DNA from: Bacillus sp. V2I10
GTDB taxonomy: Bacteria; Bacillota; Bacilli; Bacillales; Bacillaceae
DNA: 64,000 nucleotides
Assembly: GCF_030817055.1 (NCBI RefSeq)
Contig: NZ_JAUSYV010000001.1
Span: forward strand, 3,868,001 to 3,932,000
Direction of reading: 5' to 3'
Both the position numbers and the translations under genes were made by a program. Of this stretch, positions 15,967 to 26,544 are shown piece by piece; position 1 is the stretch's first letter, and each line of letters begins with the position of its first letter. The notes beneath the pieces were generated by a model. The model searched no databases. It saw nothing but the letters and a program-made list of their open reading frames with translations, and was not told the origin of the DNA.

Positions 15967-17682
15967 TTAAAGATTGAATTTCGCTTTCACAAACTCAACA
16001 ACTCCATCTGTTGTGCTCATAGAAAGAATTTCTTCTTTGAAGCTTGCTGCTTCTTCTTTTGAAAGGTTTTTAATAAGAGAACGTGCTGGAAGGATCGATG
16101 TTGCACTCATAGAGAACTCATCAAGTCCTAGACCAAGAAGCAATGGAATCGCAAGCGGATCGCCAGCCATTTCTCCGCACATTCCTACCCATTTGCCTTC
16201 TTTGTGAGCTGCTTCAATAACAAGCGTCACAAGACGAAGAATAGCAGGATTATAAGGCTGATACAAGTATGAAACACGCTCGTTCATACGGTCAGCAGCC
16301 ATTGTGTATTGAATCAGGTCATTTGTTCCGATGCTGAAGAAGTCAACATCTTTAGCAAATTGATCTGCAAGAACAGCAGTTGAAGGAATTTCAACCATCA
16401 TTCCAATTTCAATGTGATCTGAAACTTGAACACCTTCATTGACAAGCTTTTGCTTTTCTTCTAAAAGAATGGCTTTAGCCTGTCTGAACTCGTCCACTAC
16501 CGCAATCATCGGGAACATGATTTTCAAGTTGCCGAACGTGCTTGCACGAAGCAATGCACGCAATTGAGTGCGGAAAATATCCTGCTCTTCTAAGCAAAGA
16601 CGAATCGCACGGAAACCTAGGAATGGATTCATTTCTTTCGGAAGATTCAAGTATGGAAGCTCTTTGTCTCCGCCAATGTCAAGGGTGCGGACAACAACCG
16701 GCTTGCCTTCCATGCGCTCAAGCACAGCTTTATATGCTTCGAACTGCTCATCTTCTGTCGGAAGCTGATCGCGTCCCATGTAAAGGAATTCTGTACGGTA
16801 TAGACCAACTGCTTCTCCGCCGTTCTCAAGAACGCCGCGAACATCATCAGGCGTGCCAATATTGGCTGCAAGCTCAACGTGCTGTCCGTCTTTTGTTACC
16901 GTTTCTTCATTTACAAGTTTCGCCCACTCCGCTTTTTGCACTTCGTATTGAGCTTTTTTCTTTTCAAAGCCTGCAATTACATCCTCAGAAGGATTTACGA
17001 TGACATCTCCATCAATTCCATCAACGATGACGATGTCGCCATTTTTGATGTCAGCTGTAGCTGTTTTTGTTCCAACTACTGCAGGGATCTCCATTGAACG
17101 AGCCATGATGGCTGAATGGGATGTTCTGCCGCCGATATCAGTTGTAAAACCTAAAACATACTGACGATTCAGCTGTGCAGTGTCAGAAGGTGTTAAATCT
17201 TCTGCAATGATAATCACTTCTTCAGAAATCATGCTCGGGTTTGGTATCTCAACGCCAAGCAAGTGTCCGATCACACGTTTCGTAACATCGCGGATATCAG
17301 CTGCACGCTCTTTCATATATTCGTTGTCCATAGACTCGAACATACTTACAAACATATCAGCCGTTTCTTTCATTGCAAATTCAGCGTTAACTGCTTCACT
17401 GCTGATTTTATCTTTAACCGGGTTAAGCAATTCTGGGTCGCTTAAAACTAAGATATGAGCTTCAAAAATTTCAGCTTTGTCTGCACCTAATTCTCTGAAT
17501 GCATGCTCTTTAATTTTTACAAGCTCTGATTTTGATTTTTGGATGGCTTCATCAAAACGAAGGACTTCAGCATTTTTATCTGCTACTTCTTTTTTTGATA
17601 CTGTCAGATCTGGTTCTTCTAAGCGGTAAGCTTTTGCAATCGCGATCCCAGCTGAAGCTCCAATCCCTTTTAATTCAAGCAT
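15967..17682 (-). CDS. ptsI: PTS enzyme I
   Basis: 571 residues, typical length. N-terminal HPr-interaction and phosphohistidine domain with [13 protein letters not shown] (active His near 190), linker, then the PEP-binding TIM barrel with [15 protein letters not shown] and the GMCGEMAGD signature. Enzyme I takes phosphate from PEP and passes it to HPr His15. Its ATG overlaps the ptsH stop (TAATG), so ptsH-ptsI are coupled. Confidence 0.97.
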   Translation of the reverse strand: MLELKGIGASAGIAIAKAYRLEEPDLTVSKKEVADKNAEVLRFDEAIQKSKSELVKIKEHAFRELGADKAEIFEAHILVLSDPELLNPVKDKISSEAVNAEFAMKETADMFVSMFESMDNEYMKERAADIRDVTKRVIGHLLGVEIPNPSMISEEVIIIAEDLTPSDTAQLNRQYVLGFTTDIGGRTSHSAIMARSMEIPAVVGTKTATADIKNGDIVIVDGIDGDVIVNPSEDVIAGFEKKKAQYEVQKAEWAKLVNEETVTKDGQHVELAANIGTPDDVRGVLENGGEAVGLYRTEFLYMGRDQLPTEDEQFEAYKAVLERMEGKPVVVRTLDIGGDKELPYLNLPKEMNPFLGFRAIRLCLEEQDIFRTQLRALLRASTFGNLKIMFPMIAVVDEFRQAKAILLEEKQKLVNEGVQVSDHIEIGMMVEIPSTAVLADQFAKDVDFFSIGTNDLIQYTMAADRMNERVSYLYQPYNPAILRLVTLVIEAAHKEGKWVGMCGEMAGDPLAIPLLLGLGLDEFSMSATSILPARSLIKNLSKEEAASFKEEILSMSTTDGVVEFVKAKFNL

Positions 17683-17948
17683 TATTCGCCTAAGCCTTCT
17701 TTTTTCATTGTTTCTTCAAGAGCTGCGATTGCATCGTTTTCGTCTGAACCAGCTGCAGAAATCGTGATTTCTGAATCTTTAGCGATACCTAAAGACATAA
17801 CACCCATGATTGATTTTAAGTTCACTGTTTTGCCGTTATATGCTAAGTTCACATCTGCATCAAATTTGCTTGCTGTTTGAACAAGCACTGTAGCCGGACG
17901 TGCGTGGATTCCTGATTCTGCTGTTACTTTAAACGTTTTCTCTGCCAT
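17682..17948 (-). CDS. ptsH: HPr phosphocarrier protein
   Basis: 88 residues with SGIHARPA (phosphorylated His15) and KSIMGVM (regulatory Ser46, target of HPr kinase in Firmicutes). It passes phosphate to PtsG and other EIIA domains; the Ser46-P form is the CcpA corepressor. The GAAGGAGATTGATTAATT site precedes the ATG. Encoded directly after ptsG and coupled to ptsI. Confidence 0.98.
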   Translation of the reverse strand: MAEKTFKVTAESGIHARPATVLVQTASKFDADVNLAYNGKTVNLKSIMGVMSLGIAKDSEITISAAGSDENDAIAALEETMKKEGLGE

Positions 17949-18007
17949 AATTAATCAATCTCCTTCATATTTAAATAAAGCTAGTACACAATATCTTATC
18001 ATAACAG

Positions 18008-18034
18008 CCGCATCACATGATTGACAAGTGATGC
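18008..18034 (-). other. Intercistronic hairpin between ptsG and ptsH
   Basis: Stem CGCATCAC/GTGATGCG with an 11-base loop, not followed by a T run. It may be an mRNA stability or processing site that sets a different level for ptsHI. Confidence 0.45.
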
Positions 18035-18047
18035 GACCTCATTCATT

Positions 18048-20147
18048 TTATTTTTCTAAAGAAATGATGTTCTCTTCTCCTGCTTTCACACTGCCGGATG
18101 ATTTAATTACGACTGATTCGCCTTCATTTAAATTTGTGAAAACAATCGGCGTCATAATAGAAGGAGCATTTTGCTTAACGAATTCCAAGTCTACTTGGAG
18201 CAGTTTTTGTCCTTTAGTGACAATGTCACCTTCTTTAACAAATGCTTCGAAGCCTTCCCCTTTAAGGTTCACAGTATCAATTCCGACATGAATTAAAATC
18301 TCGTTGCCGCTTTCTGATTCAAGGCCAATTGCGTGCTTAGTAGGGAATACATTTAATATTTTGCCGTCAACCGGTGAAACGATCGTGCCGTCAGCAGGAG
18401 TAATCGCAAAACCATCACCCATCATTTTTCCTGAGAACACTTGATCAGGCACTTCAGTGATTGGATGAATGTCACCTGTTAAAGGAGAAACAAATGAAAA
18501 TTCGCTTACCTCGTTTTTAAGAGGTCCTGCAACAACGTCCTCAACTTGCTCCTGCACTTCTTTTTCAGCTGAAACAGGTTTTGCCGGGCGAGGCGTTTTG
18601 CCTGACATCACGTCTTGAATTTGTGTTTTCAGGTTATCCGATTTAGGACCGTAGATTGCCTGAATGTTGTTTCCAACTTCAAGGACACCTGCTGCTCCTA
18701 AACGTTTTAAGCGGTTTTTATCGACTGCTTTCACATCATTAACCGTTACACGCAGGCGGGTGATACATGCGTCCAGGTGCTTGATATTTGAGCTTCCGCC
18801 TAAAGATTCAAGAATGTTATATGGAAGATCTCCAGCATTTTCGCCTGCTTTATCATCTTCTGTTTCTGCCTCAGCATCCTCGCGTCCAGGTGTTTTAAGG
18901 TTGAACTTGCGGATCGCAAAACGGAATCCGAAATAATAAATCAGAGAGAATACTAAACCTACCGGAATAACAAGCCACCAATCGGTTCTATTTGGAAGAA
19001 TACCGAACAGGAAGTAGTCAATGACTCCGCCTGAGAATGTCATCCCGATTTTCACATCAAGCAATTGCATCGTCATGAAAGACAGACCAGCAAAGACAGC
19101 ATGGATTGCAAATAGAATAGGTGCTACGAATAAGAATGAGAATTCAAGCGGCTCTGTAATCCCAGTTAAGAAAGATGTTAAAGCAGCTGAACCCATGATA
19201 CCTGCAACGAATTTTTTGTTTTCAGGTCTTGCTTCATGATAGATCGCAAGAGCAGCGGCAGGAAGACCGAACATCATGAATGGGAATTTACCTGTCATAA
19301 ATGTACCTGCAGTTAATTCTGCGCCGTCTTTAATTTGAGCCATGAAGATACGCTGATCTCCGCGGACGATTTCTCCTGCTTGAGTTGTATAGTTCCCAAA
19401 CTCATACCAGAAAGGAGAGTAGAAAATATGATGAAGACCAAAAGGAATTAATGAACGTTCAATTAAACCGAATATGAACGCTGCTAATGTTTTATTGGAT
19501 TCAAGCAGCCCTGTTGAGAAGGCGTTTAATCCATTTTGAACCGGCGGCCAGATAAATAGCATAAGTAACCCTAATGCAACTGCAGAAACAGCTGTCATGA
19601 TTGGAACGAAGCGCTTTCCTGCAAAGAAACCTAAGTATTGTGGCAATTCAATTTTAAAGAATTTGTTGTACATGTATGCACCGAGAACCCCGACGATAAT
19701 ACCGCCAAAGACTCCGGTCTGCAAGGTTGGCATTCCGAGAACTCTTGCATATTCAGGATGAAGCTGCTGGAAGAATTGTGCAAGCTCTACAGCATCGCTT
19801 GGAATTTTCCCTGTTTGAAGCAGCACAGCACTCATTGTTGCATTCATAATTAAGTATCCGATGATCGCTGCAAGACCTGCAACCCCATCTCCATTGGCAA
19901 GGCCAATTGCTACACCGACAGCAAATAGAAGCGGCAGATTTGCAAAGACAATATCACCAGAAGATTCCATTACTTTTGCAACAAGCTGAACGATTTCATT
20001 TGTTAAGAATGGTACTTTTGAAGTGAGCTCCGGATTTTGCATCGCATTACCGAATGCAAGCAGGATACCTGCAGCAGGCAAAATCGCAACTGGAAGCATA
20101 AGAGCTTTACCAATTTTTTGGAGTACTCCAAATAAATTTTTAAACAT
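18048..20147 (-). CDS. ptsG: Glucose-specific PTS permease EIICBA (PtsG)
   Basis: 699 residues from ATG 20147, chosen for its GGAGGTCAAACAC site and the [13 protein letters not shown] start; the longer reading has no ribosome site. Order is EIIC (about 1-410, roughly ten membrane helices), EIIB with the phospho-Cys in [11 protein letters not shown], and EIIA with the phospho-His in [10 protein letters not shown]. It imports glucose with phosphorylation to glucose-6-phosphate. The RAT/terminator upstream shows control by GlcT. Confidence 0.96.
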   Translation of the reverse strand: MFKNLFGVLQKIGKALMLPVAILPAAGILLAFGNAMQNPELTSKVPFLTNEIVQLVAKVMESSGDIVFANLPLLFAVGVAIGLANGDGVAGLAAIIGYLIMNATMSAVLLQTGKIPSDAVELAQFFQQLHPEYARVLGMPTLQTGVFGGIIVGVLGAYMYNKFFKIELPQYLGFFAGKRFVPIMTAVSAVALGLLMLFIWPPVQNGLNAFSTGLLESNKTLAAFIFGLIERSLIPFGLHHIFYSPFWYEFGNYTTQAGEIVRGDQRIFMAQIKDGAELTAGTFMTGKFPFMMFGLPAAALAIYHEARPENKKFVAGIMGSAALTSFLTGITEPLEFSFLFVAPILFAIHAVFAGLSFMTMQLLDVKIGMTFSGGVIDYFLFGILPNRTDWWLVIPVGLVFSLIYYFGFRFAIRKFNLKTPGREDAEAETEDDKAGENAGDLPYNILESLGGSSNIKHLDACITRLRVTVNDVKAVDKNRLKRLGAAGVLEVGNNIQAIYGPKSDNLKTQIQDVMSGKTPRPAKPVSAEKEVQEQVEDVVAGPLKNEVSEFSFVSPLTGDIHPITEVPDQVFSGKMMGDGFAITPADGTIVSPVDGKILNVFPTKHAIGLESESGNEILIHVGIDTVNLKGEGFEAFVKEGDIVTKGQKLLQVDLEFVKQNAPSIMTPIVFTNLNEGESVVIKSSGSVKAGEENIISLEK

Positions 20148-20211
20148 GTGTTTGACCTCCTTGTAAAAATAGTTTGTGTAAGCAGCAAGCAAAAAAAACA
20201 TGAAAGCAAAT

Positions 20212-20225
20212 TACAAGCGTTTACA
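20212..20225 (-). promoter_or_regulatory. Possible CcpA cre-like site in the ptsG leader
   Basis: TGTAAACGCTTGTA differs from the cre consensus TGNAANCGNWWNCA at one position. It lies between the antiterminator hairpin and ptsG. Confidence 0.35.
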
Positions 20226-20247
20226 TTTCAGACCTAAAAAGAACAAC

Positions 20248-20356
20248 AAAAAAAGCATGGTGCAACAAGGACGACCGTGCACAAAGGGTATATTCCCCCT
20301 ATTAGCCGGTTTCAACACGTACTTGTTCACTCATGCCTGATCGTATCAGTAACACG
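20248..20356 (-). promoter_or_regulatory. GlcT ribonucleic antiterminator (RAT) overlapping a terminator
   Basis: On the minus strand, GTGTTACTGATACGATCAGG (about 20337-20356) is nearly the B. subtilis ptsG RAT. Its 3' end GCATGAGTGAACAAG (20322-20336) can pair with CTTGTTGCACCATGC (20255-20269), which is followed by T7: a terminator that excludes the RAT fold. GlcT bound to the RAT would allow read-through into ptsG when glucose is present. Confidence 0.85.
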
Positions 20357-20372
20357 TAAGGTACTTTTCTCA

Positions 20373-21215
20373 TTAAGTTTTATTTGTTAAACGGTATAAA
20401 TGCAATGTGAGATATACAGCCTCAGCTTCATAGACTGGTTTTTTCAGAAATTGCTGCATCACTTTTATCATTTTCCAAGATGTATTGTAGCATAGCGGAT
20501 ATTCTTTTTTCAACAATAAAGTAAACTTTTCTGGTTCTTCAACCGTTTCACCTGAGAGAACCCTTTCAATCGTGTATCTTAAGTGGCGGACAAGCCGCAG
20601 ATAATTGACGCTTTCATGATTCACTTTTATTTTCATAGAGTCTTCAATCACTCCTACCAATTGATTAATCAGCTGAGAAAACTGGTTCACATCTGCAATC
20701 GGCTTATTTGTGATGGCACTATGGATATGAAGGGCAATAAAACCAATTTCCCCTTCCGGCAAGTTCACTTTGAGCCTGTCATTAATCATATGGATAACTT
20801 CTTCAGCAACTAAGAATTCATTCGGATAAAGCGTTTTTGTCTCAATCAGAAACGGATTTTTAATGTCCATCCCTTTTTGAAGCCGTTTAATCGCAAATGT
20901 AATATGATCAATCAGCGCGATATGAATATGTTCATTTAAAGGCAGCTTCACCCGCTCTGCTATAAAGTGAATGACATCGCTGACAACCTCAATCATGTCT
21001 TCATCGACAAAAGGAAGGAGCATCTTAAATTGTTCCTGCTCTTTTTGATTCGTAAGCACAAACATCTTCTCATACGAATCCTCCTGCATCATTTCTCCGC
21101 GTTTCTTGCCAAATCCTATACCCTTTCCAATCAGAACAACCTCTTCGTATGAATCATGCTCGGCAATAAGCACATTATTATTTAAAACCTTTTTTATTGT
21201 AAAGGACTCCTTCAC
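20373..21215 (-). CDS. glcT: GlcT, PTS-regulated antiterminator of ptsG
   Basis: 280 residues. N-terminal CAT RNA-binding domain (about 1-60) with VLNNNVLIA and GKGIGFGKK, then two PRD domains containing conserved His residues (for example FIALHIHSA and HLRYTIERV). Phosphorylation by PtsG-EIIB keeps it inactive without glucose. GTG start with GGAGCTGAGG upstream. Immediately before the RAT and ptsG. Confidence 0.95.
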   Translation of the reverse strand: MKESFTIKKVLNNNVLIAEHDSYEEVVLIGKGIGFGKKRGEMMQEDSYEKMFVLTNQKEQEQFKMLLPFVDEDMIEVVSDVIHFIAERVKLPLNEHIHIALIDHITFAIKRLQKGMDIKNPFLIETKTLYPNEFLVAEEVIHMINDRLKVNLPEGEIGFIALHIHSAITNKPIADVNQFSQLINQLVGVIEDSMKIKVNHESVNYLRLVRHLRYTIERVLSGETVEEPEKFTLLLKKEYPLCYNTSWKMIKVMQQFLKKPVYEAEAVYLTLHLYRLTNKT

Positions 21216-21344
21216 GAAATCCTCAGCTCCTTTTATCTCTCAATGCTTCATATCGTACATAATAGCATGTGATTACGTCAACTGCGAAATGCTGATCGAC
21301 TGAAAGACTTGTAGATCGGTCAGAAACATTCTTACTTAATTTAG

Positions 21345-21450
21345 AATTCCCCATAGAATTTTCCCGATTTGAAAATTAATTCGGGCTGTTTCAACATTGA
21401 TTCGCGGGCTTTTCAAATTCATTCGGGTACTCTCCAGATTAATTGAAACG
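21345..21450. repeat. Degenerate ~21-bp tandem array upstream of glcT
   Basis: Units such as TTAATTCGGGCTGTTTCAACA, TTGATTCGCGGGCTTTTCAA and TCATTCGGGTACTCTCCAGA follow one another, preceded by one unit in opposite orientation. Rest of the gap 21216-21525 shows nothing else clear. Confidence 0.6.
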
Positions 21451-21525
21451 TTTTTTAATCATTCCCCGATATTGTGAACAAAGAAAATAATACCTGTGAT
21501 TCACCAATTAAAGATTTCTGAAATA

Positions 21526-21915
21526 CTATCGATCTTCAGGAACATATTCGGTCGTCTCGAACTTCTTTTTATCTCCAACAAAAAAATATGCTGCTCCATC
21601 TTTTCCTGTTTCATCCCCGCTTGATGCCCCGTGAATCATTTTTCCAGGAGAAAGTTCTTTTCTGTCCCCGTCTTTATCCAAGTAGAAATAGTTTGTCGCA
21701 GCCCAGCCATCATGGATATTTTTTTCATTCACGGATGCATGACCTTCTTTGTTCACATTGTACTCTTTTACATTTTCTTCTGCAGAAGGATCGTTATGAA
21801 CCGTTACCCAACCGGTATAGCCTTCAGGAATTAAAAATGTACGCTGAGACTGATCCTGCTGCTTGCACCCGGAAAGGAACAAAACAGCAGTTAGTAATAA
21901 TATGAATGTCCTCAT
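21526..21915 (-). CDS. Putative lipoprotein with IPEGYTGWV motif
   Basis: 129 residues from ATG 21915 (ATAGGAGGCATTTTG site). Lipoprotein signal with lipobox LFLSGC at about residues 13-18. The mature part begins RTFLIPEGYTGWVTV and ends GDKKKFETTEYV. I associate this layout with the DUF6843-type lipoproteins, from memory only. Membrane-anchored outside the cell; function unknown. Monocistronic. Confidence 0.7.
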   Translation of the reverse strand: MRTFILLLTAVLFLSGCKQQDQSQRTFLIPEGYTGWVTVHNDPSAEENVKEYNVNKEGHASVNEKNIHDGWAATNYFYLDKDGDRKELSPGKMIHGASSGDETGKDGAAYFFVGDKKKFETTEYVPEDR

Positions 21916-22052
21916 CAAAATGCCTCCTATCCACAATTGTTATTCGTTAGCATCAACCATTGTTCTGAATCTATCCGTTTCACATTCAGCCTTGTAATTT
22001 ATACCAGATGATGACTTCATATAATTGGGGAAAGTAAGCATGAGGTGTTTAT

Positions 22053-22472
22053 ATGAAGATAATAAAAATAAGTATCTGTCTCCTGATCCTTTTTCTCAAT
22101 TTGCCCATTAATGAAGGAAGTGCAGAAATAAAGTCCGTCAAAGTGATTGATGTTGAAACGGGCGACGTCGTTAAAGATGTTCCCTCTTCAGCTTATTTTA
22201 CAAATGAACTTAAAACGGCGATTGAGTCAATGAAGGGAATCACAGTAAAAGTGAATCCACTGCCCAAGAAGGGGTATTTGATATTAATACAGCCTACAGC
22301 GTCTCTTAAAGTGAAAAACAAATGGTATGACGGCATCGTTTCAGAAGGAATGATTGTCTACAGCAAGAAGGATTCTCCTAGACTCATTTTGTTTACAGAC
22401 GAAAACAAACCATTATTTTTTGAAATGTCATACGATCCTAAGAATCTGATTCAGACTCTTAGGATTCAGTAG
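22053..22472 (+). CDS. Secreted protein, function unknown
   Basis: 139 residues with a cleavable signal (about 1-24, ending GSAE). The mature part is beta-rich with SVKVIDVETGDVVKDVP and IVYSKKDSPRLILF. No known motif. GAGGTG lies seven bases before the ATG. It stands alone between the lipoprotein gene and the HAD gene. Confidence 0.65.
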   Translation: MKIIKISICLLILFLNLPINEGSAEIKSVKVIDVETGDVVKDVPSSAYFTNELKTAIESMKGITVKVNPLPKKGYLILIQPTASLKVKNKWYDGIVSEGMIVYSKKDSPRLILFTDENKPLFFEMSYDPKNLIQTLRIQ

Positions 22473-22489
22473 CAAATGTTTTGCCGTTC

Positions 22490-22522
22490 ATCGGGCTTCG
22501 CCACTCACCGGCGAAGCCCGAT
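22490..22522. terminator. Strong GC-rich hairpin after the secreted-protein gene
   Basis: Perfect 13-bp stem ATCGGGCTTCGCC/GGCGAAGCCCGAT with loop ACTCACC. The 3' side continues TAGGTTTCTCT, so the T run is poor. It may end the 22053-22472 transcript. Confidence 0.6.
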
Positions 22523-22646
22523 TAGGTTTCTCTAATCCCGAACTGACCCGGTCGAAACAATTGCACCTGCGGGTATCTAACCCTATAATGAGACAGGTCA
22601 GGGAAAACCCCGCCCGCAGAGAGATTCATCAAGGAGGAGATCAGAA

Positions 22647-23456
22647 ATGATAAAACTATTTGTAAGTGATCTTGATGGAACATTATTAAGTTTTGAAAAA
22701 AAGGTGACGGAGCAGGATATTGCCGCTCTTAAAGAATTAAAGGAAAATGGTGTGGATGTATGTTTAGCATCAGGCAGAATGGATGTGGAGATTGGCGAAA
22801 TTTTGACGATGATTGGTGAAAAGTACCACCGCATCAGTCAAAATGGAGCTTTTATCAATACAGATAATGATGAATCTCTGCATGCACTGACCTTTGATAA
22901 TGTGATTGCTAAAGAAGTGTTTGAACAAGTTCGTTCTACAGACTTTATCACAATCATTGCAGACTACAGCAAAAATTATACAGAACGCCGAGATGAAGTC
23001 ATTACAGGTATTGAATCGAGAATGTTCTCTCCAATAGAAGAGAACGTCAATCTCCTTAATGCCTTGGGAGAAGATGTCAAGGCTTCTAAAATTTCTATTT
23101 TGGGTGAATATGAAGCAATTTCCGATCTGCAGAAAACGCTGCAGGAAAGACATCCTGATACAATCGAGACATACATATCTGACAAGCAGTGTCTTGATGT
23201 CATGCCTAAAAACATAAGCAAGGGCAACGCACTAAAGATGCTTATTGAACACCTTGGAATTAAGCCTGAAGAGGTTGCCTGCATCGGTGATTCATTCAAT
23301 GATATTCCCATGTTTAAAATGACCCCGAACAGCTTTGCAATGGAAGATGCCCTTCCTGAAGTGAAAGCGCAAGCTGCCTACACAGCAGCAACTGTTCGTG
23401 AAGCCATTAAAAAAGTAGCAGAAATGAATAAAATGCAGCTGCATTCAAAGGTTTAA
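22647..23456 (+). CDS. Cof-type HAD-superfamily phosphatase
   Basis: 269 residues. HAD motif I FVSDLDGTLL, motif II LASGR, motif III lysine near the SKGNALK stretch, motif IV CIGDSFNDIPMF, with the C2B cap of the Cof/YkrA group between. Such enzymes dephosphorylate sugar phosphates or flavin and PLP precursors; the substrate here is open. AAGGAGGAGATC precedes the ATG. Confidence 0.85.
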   Translation: MIKLFVSDLDGTLLSFEKKVTEQDIAALKELKENGVDVCLASGRMDVEIGEILTMIGEKYHRISQNGAFINTDNDESLHALTFDNVIAKEVFEQVRSTDFITIIADYSKNYTERRDEVITGIESRMFSPIEENVNLLNALGEDVKASKISILGEYEAISDLQKTLQERHPDTIETYISDKQCLDVMPKNISKGNALKMLIEHLGIKPEEVACIGDSFNDIPMFKMTPNSFAMEDALPEVKAQAAYTAATVREAIKKVAEMNKMQLHSKV

Positions 23457-23475
23457 ATTAAGCATGACAAAAAAT

Positions 23476-23680
23476 GGCGATCTATTCGCCCTTTCAGAGT
23501 GTAGACAAACCCCTTTTCTAGAGAAATTATTGAAGAAAAAGGGGTTTTTGTTTCTTGAATTTTGCATATATTGATATCTATTCAAAAAAATCATACTATA
23601 TCTTGAACCTCATCTAGATAAAGAAAATAGCTGCCGACTTTGTCTACAGCCTGAAAGGGCGATCTATTCGCCCTTTTTCT
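23476..23680. repeat. Inverted-repeat element with internal terminators
   Basis: Left arm 23476-23509 and right arm 23639-23673 are inverted copies (TTTGTCTACA, CTGAAAGGGCGA) about 130 bp apart. Each arm holds the small hairpin GGCGATCTATTCGCC. A further terminator, AAACCCCTTTT ... AAAAGGGGTTTTT, lies at 23509-23553 after the HAD gene. No ORF. MITE-like in layout. Confidence 0.6.
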
Positions 23681-23689
23681 GCTTTATGC

Positions 23690-26088
23690 CTATACGGCTT
23701 TACTGCCTGATAAATACATATCAGAAAATTCTTCTGCGGGAATCGGCTTTCCGCCCAGGTATCCCTGAAATTCAAGGCATCCTAATTTAGCAAGAAGATC
23801 CTTTTGAGTTTTTGTTTCAACCCCTTCAGCAATCACTTTCAGCTCAAGATGATTGGCCATTGAGATAATCATTGAGACAATCGCCTCGTTACCGTTATGC
23901 TGTTCCATTTCTCTTATAAAGGATTGATCAATTTTCAGCCGGTCTATGCTGAGTTTCTGCAAATAACTTAAAGAGCTGTAGCCGGTTCCAAAGTCATCCA
24001 TGCTGATTTCAATTCCCCTGCTCCTGAGCATAGATAATTTCATATTCGCCTCCAGCTCATTATCCATCATAGCGGTTTCTGTTATTTCAAGCTCAAGACT
24101 CGATGCATGAATTTGATAAGAAGACAGGATTTCATCAATCGTTTGAATCAAATCATCCTGATATAAATGCAGATGTGAGATATTAATAGAAATTCTGCCG
24201 AAATTTAAGTTTTGCCGTTCCCATGCCTGTACATGGCCTGCAACTTCTCCAAGGACAAACCGTTCAAGCTCGAATATTAAACCGGTTTCTTCTGCAATCG
24301 GAATAAAAGTTGCAGGTGAAATAAAACCAAGTTCAGCATGCTTCCATCTGACCAAGGCTTCTGCACCTATGACAGTAGCCAGATTTTCCTTGAACTTTGG
24401 CTGAAAATAAACGCTGAGTTCCTTATATTGAAGAGCTTTACGCAATTCATTTTCGATCCTGATTTTTTCAATCAGTTTATCATTCATTTCAGGCTTGTAG
24501 ATACCGTAACTGTTTGAGCCGTTCATTTTCACATCATACATCGCAATATCTGCATATTTCATCAGCATTTCAGAGTCCCGGCTGTGTGCAGGAAAATGGG
24601 CAATTCAAATGCTTGTTGTAACTAGGCAGTCATTTTCCCTGATTTTCATCGGAAAACGGAAATGGTGCACAATATCATTTGCTGTTTCATTTGCTTTCTC
24701 CATCTCATTCAAAAGCAATATGATGCTAAACTCATCTCCGCCAAGTCTGGACAGAATTGAACTTTCTGGGAGAACGGATGTAAGTCTTTCTGCTATCTTC
24801 ACCAGCACCAAGTCCCCAAATGCATGTCCGAATAAATCATTCAAACGTTTGAAGCGGTCAAAATCAAGATTTAATATCGCAAACGGCTGGGTTCCTGATT
24901 TTAATTCTAAAAGCTTCTGAATGAAGTATCTGCGATTTGGAAGTCCTGTCAGTTCATCATGAAAGGCTAAATAATTGATGCGGTTCTGAGCTTTTTTACT
25001 TTCGGTGATGTCTTTCACGACGCAATAGACACCAATAACCTTATGATTGACTACTTGTCTCACCGCCGTAATTAAAACATCTAGAGAATCTCCATTCTTC
25101 CCCTGCAGCGATACAGAGAGCTCATTTTCGCTGAAGGACCCTTTTACAATTTCAGAAAAGTAAAATAAAGCTTTTTGATGGCCCTCTTCTTTAATTAGGG
25201 TTAAAAAACTTAGCCCGATCAAATCCTTTTCCGTCAGCTGAGTCATCGTTGCTGCTACCTTGTTAACGGAAGTGATGACTCCCTGCAGATCAGTTGATAT
25301 CACTCCATCCGGGCTATGATGAAACAAAGAGCGGAAACGCTCTTCTTTTTCATTAATCCGCTCCGATTGTTCATTCATCATCGTATGACTGTAAAGATCA
25401 GGGATAAATGTGAGAATGAGATTTAATAAAAAGACAAATAGAAACGGAATTAAATAGTGATAGTGTCCGCCGTCTGCAAATTGATAGTCAAGGACGGAGG
25501 TCATAGCAACATACGGAATGCCGGCAAGCGATATTCCGCCAATTATACTTCCCGCTGTGCGGTAGTATTTCGCGCGGCGCTGGTTTAATAAGCCGTCCTC
25601 TAAAGCGATCAATAAAAGTCTTAGCGCGGAAAAGCTGAAAGCCGCAGAAAGCAGCAATGCAAAAAGGATCAAAAGCGGCTTCACTTCAATTTTATCCTGA
25701 AATAAAATTGCATACCCAATAAAATCAACGAAAACTATACCAAGTGACATGCCGCATCCCTTAACAAAATAACTTTTTGAGCTCATAGGCGGGATTCCGC
25801 CAGTTCTAATAGAGAAAAAGCGACAAAACTGCAAATTGCATAGCTAATCAGAAAGTAAAGGAACGGCTGCTCTACTGTATACTTTAAATGAACAGAAAAA
25901 ATGGCTAGCAGGTGAGTCAGCCAGAACAAGAATCCAAGGGTTAAACTAAGCATTATCATGATTGTGGGCTGTTTATCTTGAGTTTTACGACTGTATATAT
26001 TTGTGAACACCGGCGTCAGATGATAACTGATAACCGATTGAATAAGTACAAGGAACATCAAAAACAAATCTGCATTCAAGTTAAACAA
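23690..26088 (-). pseudogene. dgcW: Broken dgcW (ykoW)-like c-di-GMP protein: membrane-PAS-GGDEF-EAL
   Basis: Three readings join into one protein of about 799 codons, the length of B. subtilis DgcW (YkoW, 800). Part 1 (25783-26088, TTG start with AAGGGGGA) and the start of part 2 form a degenerate MHYT-like membrane region. Part 2 (24605 to about 25790) continues with PAS and GGDEF (RLGGDEFSI). Part 3 (23690-24604) is EAL (IGAEALVRW, DDFGTGYSSL, AEGVET). Parts 1 and 2 are in different frames and meet at an ATGA. Parts 2 and 3 are in the same frame, separated by one TGA at 24605-24607 where GGDEF proteins have Gly. Confidence 0.8.
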
Positions 26089-26273
26089 TCAAAATTCCCC
26101 CTTATCTCTTATATCGAACAAATCTTAAGATGTTCAAGGGCGATTTCAATTTTTTTCTAAAAAACTATCTTCTGTGTGCAATGACAAAAAATAGCAAAAT
26201 ATATGTTTAAAAATTCTCTGTTTGATGCAGACTATCGAACGAAAGGAAATTTCCATGAAGGGAGGAATGAGCG

Positions 26274-26408
26274 ATGAACAAGAACAACCAAAACAACAAG
26301 CAGCAAAACATGCAACAGCAGCAGCAAAATCAACAACAGCAAAACCAGCAAGCTGATACTGAGTTTTCTCAAGAAATGAATCAGCAAAAAGCGAACAAAC
26401 AAAAATAA
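26274..26408 (+). CDS. Small Gln/Asn-rich protein, gamma-type SASP-like
   Basis: 44 residues, almost all Gln, Asn and Lys, with one ADTEFSQEMN motif. That resembles the TEFASE germination-protease site of gamma-type small acid-soluble spore proteins (SspE), storage proteins degraded on germination. Only one motif is present and the protein is half the usual size. A GGAGG ribosome site precedes the ATG and a strong terminator follows. Confidence 0.7.
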   Translation: MNKNNQNNKQQNMQQQQQNQQQQNQQADTEFSQEMNQQKANKQK

Positions 26409-26431
26409 GGTTTACATACTTGTAAGCTAGT

Positions 26432-26460
26432 AAAAGACGGTTCTTTTGACCGTCTTTTTT
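26432..26460 (+). terminator. Terminator of the SASP-like gene
   Basis: AAGACGGT, loop TCTTTTG, ACCGTCTT, T-rich tail. Confidence 0.85.
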
Positions 26461-26544
26461 CTTTTAGCTTGGGCTTCATTTCAAGACGTTTTTTATAAAA
26501 TCGATTTTATGACAAGTATTTCCCTGCCTTTTTATGATATACTA

